From an uncultured Aquimarina sp. (lineage in GTDB: Bacteria; Bacteroidota; Bacteroidia; Flavobacteriales; Flavobacteriaceae): a stretch of DNA of 64,000 nt. This document shows positions 10,400 through 18,128 of the stretch, piece by piece. Where the stretch lies: contig NZ_CANLMP010000004.1 in the NCBI RefSeq assembly GCF_947492405.1, positions 496,001 to 560,000 on the forward strand, given 5' to 3'. Made by a program: the position numbers and the translations under genes. How positions within the stretch are numbered: position 1 is the stretch's first letter; each line of letters starts with the position of its first letter. The notes beneath the pieces are model-generated. The model ran no database searches and was not told where the DNA came from. It saw nothing but the letters and a program-made list of their open reading frames with translations.

Positions 10400-13372
10400 T
10401 TAAAAAGTCACGTTTAATCCTAACGTAAACGTTCTTGCTCGTGGAAATGCTGTATAATCAATTCCTATTGATGGCACTCCGTTAATCTGCTTATTAATAG
10501 ACACTTCCGGATCCTGACCGCTGTAACTAGTGATTACAAATAAATTCTGAGCATTTACAAATAGCCTTGCCTTATTAATCCATTTATACTTATCTAGATT
10601 TAACGTGTAACCTAACGTTGCTGTTTGTAGTCTCAAAAAATCACCACTTTCCAGGTATCTAGTTGAAACATCTGCAGCATTAAAAGGATCTTCTGTACCA
10701 ATAAGGGCTGCAGTATCCGTGGTAGCATTTCTACCTTGTGAAAGATTTGCTACAGAAAACAAAGCATTCTCAGTATTGTTATAAATCTTGTGTCCAAATT
10801 GCCCTGTAAAGAATAAATTTAAATCAAAGTTCTTATAGGTCATATTACTTGAAAAACCTAAGTTATACTTAGGAAGTGGACTATCCCCTGTAAATTTTTG
10901 AACATCTCCTCCTTCATATTGTGCAATTCCATTTTCATCAAATCCGATAAATTCTCTTAGGAAAAATGCATATAAAGGTTGCCCATCGGCTATCTGTTGT
11001 GCAAATGCTCCGGTTAAACCTGGACCATCTATTTGACCTGTATTAATAGGAGCTTCATTGAAATCAGTTACTTCATTCTCAAGAAATGCAATATTAAAAC
11101 TCGTATCCCAGCTAAAATTTTCATTACTTATTACTCTATAATTAAGAGATAATTCTACACCTTGATTGATTATAGTAGCATCAATATTTTTCCAAACAAA
11201 AGGATTTACTGCTGGTTGTGCACTAGTAATTTGTGTTAATAAATCTGTGGTCTCTTTTCTAAATACGTCTAAAGATCCAGATAATCTATTTCCAAAAAAA
11301 CCAAAATCTAAACCGAAGTTAAGTTGAGTAGATTCCTCCCATTTTAAATCAGGATTTCTAAATGCCACTGTAGACTGGCCTCCTGGCACAAAATTACCAT
11401 CATTATCTATAGTTCCTTCATCAAAACGTACTCTTTCTACATAAAGATTAGAAGGAATCTCCTGGTTACCAGTTATACCATATCCTAGTCGTAATTTTAG
11501 ATCAGAAAAAGCATCTGGAATAAAGTCTTCTTCAGATAATCTCCAAGCAAATGCAAAGGATGGGAAATACCCATACTTTTCATTAGGACCAAATCGGGTA
11601 GATCCATCTGCTCTTAATGTTCCCGTAAACAGATACTTATCGTATAAAGAATAATTTATTCTTCCATAAAAAGATTGTAATTCATCTGTAAAGTTACCAG
11701 AATTTCCTCCAAAAACCTGTGCTGATCCAATGTTATTAAGCATTAAACCTGGATCTGTTTCTCTAAAATTCGCAGCAATCAATGCATCTACATCAGTACT
11801 AAATTGTTGATAAGAATATCCTAATAATGCATTAAGACTACTATTTTCAAAGTCCTTTTGATAAGTAAAATAGTTTTCCCAAAGCACAGAAGTTAAACTT
11901 AGATCATCAACTCTTGCTCTACCAAGTCCTTGTGTATTCGTCAATTCGAATTCAGATGAAAAAGCCGAACCTGTTTTAGAGATTGACCTATCTACTCCTA
12001 TCGCCGTTTTAAAAGAAAGCTCTGGGATAAAGAAGTACTCTAGCGAAAAGTTGCTAAGAGTTCTTAAGGTTTTTGTATTAATTCTGGAAAACCCTAAAAT
12101 TGCTGCTGGATTCAATTGTTCTAGAGATCCTGTTGATGATGGGTTTCCATTCTCATCAAAAGGTGATAATGTAGGATTTGAATAGTACACCGCAGAAATT
12201 AAATCTCCTCTCGCATTTGCATCATCTGTAATTGGTACTTTATCAATATCAACATTAGAAACGTTTAACTGAACATTCATTTTCAATTTATCATCGAAAA
12301 AATTATATTTTGCATTAAATCTAGCCGTCAATCTTTCTAATCCAGATTTTTCTACAACCCCTTCTTGATTAATATATCCTACAGAAAAACGGTACCCTCC
12401 ATTCTCACCACCACCTCCAAAAGCAGCATGGTATTCTGAACTAAAACCATTTCTATATATAAAATCTTGCCAATCTGTATCTCCTCCTAAATCCAATACC
12501 GATAAATCAGCTCCTAATCTTGATTGAGCATCCAGAAATTGGTCTCTATCCAATATATCTAATGTATTACTTACTGAACTAGAAGAAACGGATGTATTAA
12601 ATTCTAAAAGTTGTACTCCTTGTTTTGCTCTCTTAGTACTTATTAAAACAACTCCATTCGCACCACGTGAACCATATATTGCGGTTGCTGATGCGTCTTT
12701 AAGTATATCTATACTTGCTATATCATTTGGATTTAGAAAACTTAAAGGGTTTGTAGCTGCTGAAGCCCCAATATCAGAACCTGAAGCTCCTGCAGAAGTA
12801 TCTGCTCCGTTCAAAGGAAAACCATCTACCACATAAAGTGGATTGTTATTTGCTCTTACTGAGGATGTTCCTCGTATTCTTAAATTAACACCTGCTCCAG
12901 GCTCCCCACTGGTTTGTGTGATCTGAACCCCAGCTGTTTTTCCTTGAATTAATTGTTCTGGAGAGGTAATAATACCTTGATTGAAATCTTCGGATTTTAC
13001 CGTAGCTACTGCCCCTGTAGCGTCTTTAGATCTAATTGATCCATATCCTACCACTATCACCTCGTCTAGTTTAGCGGCGTCTTCTTTTAAAGTAACGTTA
13101 ATAACTGTTTGTCCATTAACTACCGTTTCCTGAGTTTCGAATCCGATATAGCTAAAAACTAAAACAGCGTCTTCTGCCACATTATTTAGTGTATAGTTCC
13201 CATCGAAATCTGAAACCGCCCCATTCGAGGTTCCCTTTACTAAGACATTTACCCCAGGTATTGGACCATTTGCATCAGAAGTCACCCCTGTAACCGTGAT
13301 TTGTGCAAACATCATATTCCCCGAAATAAATACCAAAAGAAACAAGAGTTTTTTGAGTATCATACTTTTCAT
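10400..13372 (-). CDS. SusC/RagA-family TonB-linked outer-membrane transporter
   Basis: The 990-residue product has a signal peptide ending near FAQ, an N-terminal carboxypeptidase-regulatory-like domain (about residues 25-105), then a TonB-dependent plug (DEVIVVGYG; IRGTSSVRANNNPLYVVDG; ILKDASATAIYGSRGANGV) and a 22-strand-type beta-barrel ending in aromatic F (FTLGLNVTF). It imports oligosaccharides across the outer membrane with the SusD lipoprotein encoded immediately downstream. Two nearby ATGs (13372 and 13363) are possible starts; the upstream one is kept. No N-terminal anti-sigma-binding (STN) extension is seen, which fits regulation by the separate LacI and propeller regulators nearby. 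Confidence 0.96.
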   Translation of the reverse strand: MKSMILKKLLFLLVFISGNMMFAQITVTGVTSDANGPIPGVNVLVKGTSNGAVSDFDGNYTLNNVAEDAVLVFSYIGFETQETVVNGQTVINVTLKEDAAKLDEVIVVGYGSIRSKDATGAVATVKSEDFNQGIITSPEQLIQGKTAGVQITQTSGEPGAGVNLRIRGTSSVRANNNPLYVVDGFPLNGADTSAGASGSDIGASAATNPLSFLNPNDIASIDILKDASATAIYGSRGANGVVLISTKRAKQGVQLLEFNTSVSSSSVSNTLDILDRDQFLDAQSRLGADLSVLDLGGDTDWQDFIYRNGFSSEYHAAFGGGGENGGYRFSVGYINQEGVVEKSGLERLTARFNAKYNFFDDKLKMNVQLNVSNVDIDKVPITDDANARGDLISAVYYSNPTLSPFDENGNPSSTGSLEQLNPAAILGFSRINTKTLRTLSNFSLEYFFIPELSFKTAIGVDRSISKTGSAFSSEFELTNTQGLGRARVDDLSLTSVLWENYFTYQKDFENSSLNALLGYSYQQFSTDVDALIAANFRETDPGLMLNNIGSAQVFGGNSGNFTDELQSFYGRINYSLYDKYLFTGTLRADGSTRFGPNEKYGYFPSFAFAWRLSEEDFIPDAFSDLKLRLGYGITGNQEIPSNLYVERVRFDEGTIDNDGNFVPGGQSTVAFRNPDLKWEESTQLNFGLDFGFFGNRLSGSLDVFRKETTDLLTQITSAQPAVNPFVWKNIDATIINQGVELSLNYRVISNENFSWDTSFNIAFLENEVTDFNEAPINTGQIDGPGLTGAFAQQIADGQPLYAFFLREFIGFDENGIAQYEGGDVQKFTGDSPLPKYNLGFSSNMTYKNFDLNLFFTGQFGHKIYNNTENALFSVANLSQGRNATTDTAALIGTEDPFNAADVSTRYLESGDFLRLQTATLGYTLNLDKYKWINKARLFVNAQNLFVITSYSGQDPEVSINKQINGVPSIGIDYTAFPRARTFTLGLNVTF

Positions 13373-13571
13373 AATTTAGAGTTTGATTAAATTTAAATAT
13401 TTAGTTGTTAATTATTAATACTTTTACCGTTAAAAAATTAGTTTTTTCTTAAGAAAAACAAGTAACAGGGGCGCCTTTGTCTTACTAGAACAATCGACAC
13501 GTTAGTAACTACAAATAAATATTTGAAAACAAAAGTTACAATTTTAAGATGCCCCTATGTTACCTCTTCTA

Positions 13572-13598
13572 AAGGAGTTCCTATCAGAAAAACTCCTT
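13572..13598 (-). terminator. Weak hairpin behind the GH13 gene
   Basis: AAGGAGTT (13572-13579) pairs with AACTCCTT (13591-13598) around an 11-base loop, about 60 bp after the GH13 stop codon. The following T-run is only three bases, so termination is uncertain. It lies in the 286-bp gap ahead of susC, which also contains a longer-range inverted repeat (13462-13472 with 13551-13563) and a near-palindromic TTTTACCGTTAAAA at 13422-13435 that could be a regulator site. Confidence 0.4.
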
Positions 13599-13658
13599 CG
13601 CTAACAAACAAAAACTAATTTCACTTTCTACTTGATTCATCTTTGTTATAATTCAATT

Positions 13659-15329
13659 TTATTTTAAATCTAATATTACCCCTTGATATGGCTTCAAGAC
13701 AACTTTATTGCTTTCGATGTCTAAGTTTTCATAATTATTTGCAAGAATCTCAACTTCATTTATACTACTAGCATCAAATGACTCTTCAGAGTTATTGAAG
13801 TTAAGCATTACCATAATTTTCTCTTTGCCAAGGTTCTTTTTGTATATATACAACTTAGGGTTATTAAATTCTATTTCTTGGAAATCACCATGCACGAATA
13901 CATCGTGTTCTTTTCTTATTTTCAATAAACTTCTATAAAAATTTAATATAGAATTAGGATCTTCGTCCTGATCCTTTACATTAATATCTTTATAGTTAGG
14001 ATTAGCTTTTAACCAAGGTTCTTTTTTAGAAAAACCTCCATTTATATCATCACTATTCCACTGCACCGGAGTTCTTGCATTATCACGACCTTCCTTATTA
14101 ATCATCTCTAAAGCCAATTCCTCTGTGTACTTATGAGTTATTTTATTTTCTTTATAAAAATTTAATGACTGTATATCTCTTACTTCTTCAATATTAAGTA
14201 ATGATATATTAGTCATTCCTATCTCATCTCCCTGATATATATTTAATGTGCCGTTTTGAGTCGATAGCATAGTCATTAACATCTTAGCAGATTCTTTATG
14301 GTATTTTTTATCATCTCCAAACCTAGATACCATACGTGCAAAATCATGATTCCCCAAGGCATTAGCAATCCAGCCTGTTTCGTGTATTGCATCCCTCCAT
14401 TTTTTAAATATCTGTTTCATTTGGACTAGGTCAAACGGAGAAACTTCTTCAAATTTCCCATTTACTATTGTACATTCCAGAATATCGAAATGATACAACA
14501 TGTCTAATTCATTTCTATCATTGTTCACATAAAGACCAACATTGTCCTCGTTAATCCCAACTCCTTCTGCCAATGAAAAAGCATCATATTTACTGATCAC
14601 TTCTTCATTCATTTCTTTAAGATACTGATGTACCGTAGGTCCATTAGCATACACATTTTCAATAATTTTTCTAAAACCCACTTCAGGTGCATCTGGATAA
14701 CCTTCAGGTTTAGATATCAAAGGAATAACATCCATTCTAAATCCATCAACCCCTTTATCTAACCAAAAACGCATTGCATCATATATCTCTTCTCTTACTT
14801 TAGAATTTTCCCAATTTAGATCAGGTTGTTTTTTAGTAAAAAGATGTAAATAATATTCTCCTGAAACTTCATCTAATTCCCAAGCACTTCCACCAAAAAA
14901 AGATTTCCAATTATTTGGAGGACCACCATTTATTGAAGGTTTTTTCCAATGAAAATAATTTCTATATGGATTATCCTTTGATTTCTTAGCCTCTTCAAAC
15001 CATTTATGCTCGTCAGAACAGTGATTAGCTACCAGATCCAAAATCAGTCTCATTCCTCTTTTGTGAGTTTCTTCTAATAACTCATCAAAATCATCCATTG
15101 TACCAAATTCTGGCATAATAGAACAATAGTCATTTATATCATATCCGTTATCGTCATTTGGCGAACTAAAAATCGGACTCAACCATATAATATCGATATG
15201 TAAACTATTTATGTAATCCAACTTTTGGATAATCCCTCTTAAATCTCCTATACCATCATCATTACTATCATTAAAACTCCTAGGGTATATTTGATAGATT
15301 GTTCCTTTTTTAAACCAAGTAAGCTCCAC
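13659..15329 (-). CDS. GH13 alpha-glucosidase / oligo-1,6-glucosidase-like enzyme
   Basis: The 556-residue protein has the full (beta/alpha)8 signature of GH13. Visible are the N-terminal block YQIYPRSFNDSNDDGIGDL, region I DLVANH (D98, H103), the nucleophile in GFRMD (D200), the acid/base in SLAEG (E255) and the stabiliser pair NHD (H328, D329). QPDLNWEN and the acidic N-terminal loop are typical of the oligo-1,6-glucosidase/alpha-glucosidase branch. No signal peptide is visible, so it should act in the cytoplasm on imported alpha-glucosides. It is transcribed toward susC and diverges from a LacI regulator, which suggests LacI control. Exact linkage specificity is uncertain. Confidence 0.93.
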   Translation of the reverse strand: MELTWFKKGTIYQIYPRSFNDSNDDGIGDLRGIIQKLDYINSLHIDIIWLSPIFSSPNDDNGYDINDYCSIMPEFGTMDDFDELLEETHKRGMRLILDLVANHCSDEHKWFEEAKKSKDNPYRNYFHWKKPSINGGPPNNWKSFFGGSAWELDEVSGEYYLHLFTKKQPDLNWENSKVREEIYDAMRFWLDKGVDGFRMDVIPLISKPEGYPDAPEVGFRKIIENVYANGPTVHQYLKEMNEEVISKYDAFSLAEGVGINEDNVGLYVNNDRNELDMLYHFDILECTIVNGKFEEVSPFDLVQMKQIFKKWRDAIHETGWIANALGNHDFARMVSRFGDDKKYHKESAKMLMTMLSTQNGTLNIYQGDEIGMTNISLLNIEEVRDIQSLNFYKENKITHKYTEELALEMINKEGRDNARTPVQWNSDDINGGFSKKEPWLKANPNYKDINVKDQDEDPNSILNFYRSLLKIRKEHDVFVHGDFQEIEFNNPKLYIYKKNLGKEKIMVMLNFNNSEESFDASSINEVEILANNYENLDIESNKVVLKPYQGVILDLK

Positions 15330-16037
15330 TTAATAAATTTTATTTTTTAAACAATAATAATTCTTACTTATAAAAGGATTCAGATACTATTAAATCAATT
15401 TTAATTAGTTTTTTCTCAAAAAACAGTACATACAACTGAATTAATAAAAAAAAAGTTAAAATATATCAATATCGATACATGTTAAGTTCTTTTTTTATCA
15501 AAACTACAATATTATTCACATAGAATTTCAAATATCTAAATCTTTACATTAACTATACAATACAGCTTAAATGGTTATTTATGTACTTTAAAAATCTGAT
15601 AATCAAACAATTAATCAATATCAATAAGATGTATAAAGAAGGTACATATAAAGAATGTAAACGATTAAGTATAGATTTTATATAGACACATCTTTAATTT
15701 TTTTCTATACAATCATAAAAAAACAACCAATAAACTTCTTATCAAACCATTTTTCAATTTCTTAAAAAAACACAGGTCATAACATTATTTATCATAAATT
15801 AGCGTAGGTGATTCAAATACCGAGATTTGAATATTTTATTTTGGGGAAGGTTTTATATACTTATGTTTAATCAATCTTAATACTGTATTATTTTGTGCTA
15901 ATTCATATTACTACAAATTACATAACAAATAGCATCCTAGAAAAGTAAATCTTCTACTAAAAAAAATACAAACGTTTGTATTATTGTTTTTTTATCAAAA
16001 TAAGAGATTTATTGATAATTTTTTAATATTAATTTTA
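15330..16037. other. Divergent control region between GH13 and LacI genes
   Basis: This 708-bp, very AT-rich stretch has no convincing gene. It holds the perfect palindrome at 15965-15982, a LacI-type half-site TGTAAACGATTA at 15656-15667, and a short palindrome TATCGATA at 15470-15477. An in-frame upstream ATG at 15984 would add 18 residues to the LacI protein; I treat those as untranslated because the conserved HTH begins after the ATG at 16038. Confidence 0.6.
15965..15982. promoter_or_regulatory. LacI-family operator (perfect 18-bp palindrome)
   Basis: AATACAAACGTTTGTATT is a perfect palindrome with a central CG, the hallmark of LacI/GalR-family operators. It lies 56 bp upstream of the chosen start of the plus-strand LacI gene, so autoregulation is the simplest reading; control of the divergent GH13 gene is also possible. 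Confidence 0.7.
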
Positions 16038-17069
16038 ATGGGTTTTAAAAAAAGAAGAGTAAAGCTTGAGGATATCGCAAGAAAACTTAATGTTTCTATT
16101 GCAACAGTGTCTCGTGCTTTAGATGAAAACCCAAGAGTAAAACCAAGCACTCGGGAAAAAGTATTTAATACAGCGAAATCGATGGGGTATATGCCTAATC
16201 AAATCGCTAAAAGTCTTAGTTCGGGAAAAACTAATATTATCGGGGTTCTGATTCCTCGATACGATGAACCTTTTTTTATTGAAGTGTGCAGAGGGATTGA
16301 CCAATATGCCAGAAATCATAATTATAAAATACTAATTAGCTCTTCTAGAAACTCATATCAATTCGAAAAAGAAAACCTGATCTCCTTTGAAAGAGGTTTG
16401 GTAGATGGCATTATTTTATCACCTACACATGAAACTGAAAATGTAGCTCACCTAAACGACTTGATCAATAAAGGAATGCCAATGGTATTATTTGACAATA
16501 TTAGAGAACAGGTTTCTGGAGCGGACCATGTCATAATAGATGACAAGAGAGCTTCTTTTAAAGCTGTAGAATTCTTAATAAAAAAAGGAAAGAAAAAAAT
16601 TGCTTTCATTGGTGGCATAAAGGAAAAGAAGGTATTCCAAGATCGATATAAAGGTTTTATTGCAGCGTTAACTAAATATAACATTCCAATCCACAAAGAA
16701 CTAATTTTGCATTGCAACTCTCTTCATAGAGAATTTGAAGATAAAGAAATCCTTGATTTTTTTAGGCATTTATCTATTACGCCTGACGCAGTTTTTGCAT
16801 GTACAGACAATTACGGCTTACTAACTATGAAAACTTTACTTAAAACAGGTAAAAAAATACCTGAAGAAGTTGCTGTAATCGGCTTTGGAGACTTAGGCCT
16901 TGGAGAAGTATTTGTTCCAACTTTGACATGCGTATCTCAACCAAGTTTTGAAATGGGTCAAAAAGCTGCAGAACTTCTTATCAATCAACTTAACGAACCT
17001 GATGAGATGGATCATAAGAAAACAATAGTTCGACTAGAAACTAGATTAACTGAAAGAGAAAGTACTTAA
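16038..17069 (+). CDS. LacI/GalR-family transcriptional regulator
   Basis: From the ATG at 16038 the product is 343 residues. The N-terminal HTH (VKLEDIARKLNVSIATVSRA) and hinge helix (PNQIAKSLSSGKT) are followed by a periplasmic-binding-protein-like sensor domain (NIIGVLIPRYDEPFF; VIIDDKRASFKAVEFLIKKG; KIAFIGG; VIGFGD). It should bind an operator and respond to a sugar. The upstream ATG at 15984 gives a non-conserved hydrophobic leader and was not chosen. It diverges from GH13 and converges with a second LacI gene (24 bp apart). The effector is unknown. Confidence 0.94.
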   Translation: MGFKKRRVKLEDIARKLNVSIATVSRALDENPRVKPSTREKVFNTAKSMGYMPNQIAKSLSSGKTNIIGVLIPRYDEPFFIEVCRGIDQYARNHNYKILISSSRNSYQFEKENLISFERGLVDGIILSPTHETENVAHLNDLINKGMPMVLFDNIREQVSGADHVIIDDKRASFKAVEFLIKKGKKKIAFIGGIKEKKVFQDRYKGFIAALTKYNIPIHKELILHCNSLHREFEDKEILDFFRHLSITPDAVFACTDNYGLLTMKTLLKTGKKIPEEVAVIGFGDLGLGEVFVPTLTCVSQPSFEMGQKAAELLINQLNEPDEMDHKKTIVRLETRLTEREST

Positions 17070-17093
17070 AAAATCATTTGTAATTGAATATTA

Positions 17094-18107
17094 TCAATTC
17101 GTAGAATCTCTAAGTATTAAAGAAGTTTTTACAACCTCTGTATTTGTTTGATAATTAGTATCTGATGTATTAGATAATCTGTCGAGTAACATTTTTGCTG
17201 CTTTTGCACCCAAATCTTCTGCGTGCTGGGACACTGTAGTTAGTTTAGGATAAGAGTGTTTTGATAGTAAACCATCTGTAAAACCTATTACCGAAATCTC
17301 CTTCGGTATACTATATCCCAATTTATTAGCCATATTTATTGCTATAGCCGCTGCAGTCTCATCCAACCCAAGTACTGCATCTATTTCATTATTCTTAAGA
17401 AATGATTCTATTTCATTTTCTTCGGTCTCTACATTATTTATAGGCAATTGAATCAATGATACATTATCGTGTAGTGAAACTTCTTCTAGAGCCCCCTCTA
17501 ACCTTAATTTCCCCACACTAAGATCAAAAATGGTAGAAATCACTGCTATTTTTTTACATCCAGTTTTTATTAAATGTTGTATGGCCGTTTTTGATGCATC
17601 TTTATCATCAACAATTACTTTATCGCAATCTATCTCTCCACTTACCCTATCAAACATGATCAAAGGAACATTATCCCTTTTTAAATCTTTAAAATGATCT
17701 AGCTTATTAAGCATTTGTGTCTCTTTACTCAATGCGAGAATAAATCCATCTACACTGCTATAATTAAGCATTTCTACATATTCAACCTCCTTTTCATAAG
17801 ACTCATTAGTTATGCAGGTAACGATCTTATATCCATTTTTAGAAGCTTCCTGTTCGATACCATATAAAACTTTTGCATAAAAATGATTTAGAATTTCGGG
17901 CAATAGAACTCCGATGGTATTTGTCTTATTACTTTTTAAACTTACGGCTAACGCGTTAGGCTTATAATTATAAAAATTGGCTAATTCATGAACTCTATTA
18001 ATGGTTTTCTGACTAATTTCTGAATCATTCTTTAATGATTTAGAAACTGTAGAAATGGATAGGTTCAATTCTTTTGCAAGCTGTTTTAGGGTAACCTTTT
18101 TCCTCAT
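17094..18107 (-). CDS. LacI/GalR-family transcriptional regulator
   Basis: The 337-residue protein has an N-terminal LacI HTH (VTLKQLAKELNLSISTVSKS), a hinge helix (PNALAVSLKSNKT) and a type I periplasmic-binding-like effector domain (TIGVLLPEILNHFYAKVLYG; VIVDDKDASKTAIQHLIKTG; VIGFTDG). It is 21 bp behind the large propeller regulator and is likely co-transcribed with it. It is only distantly similar to the neighbouring plus-strand LacI, so the two probably sense different ligands or control different parts of the locus. Confidence 0.94.
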   Translation of the reverse strand: MRKKVTLKQLAKELNLSISTVSKSLKNDSEISQKTINRVHELANFYNYKPNALAVSLKSNKTNTIGVLLPEILNHFYAKVLYGIEQEASKNGYKIVTCITNESYEKEVEYVEMLNYSSVDGFILALSKETQMLNKLDHFKDLKRDNVPLIMFDRVSGEIDCDKVIVDDKDASKTAIQHLIKTGCKKIAVISTIFDLSVGKLRLEGALEEVSLHDNVSLIQLPINNVETEENEIESFLKNNEIDAVLGLDETAAAIAINMANKLGYSIPKEISVIGFTDGLLSKHSYPKLTTVSQHAEDLGAKAAKMLLDRLSNTSDTNYQTNTEVVKTSLILRDSTN

Positions 18108-18128
18108 GACCTTACTATTAGAAATTTC

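Noticed and set aside
15984..16037. An extended start for the plus-strand LacI regulator
   Set aside because: The 18 extra residues form a hydrophobic non-conserved leader, and the start would lie only 2 bp after the operator.
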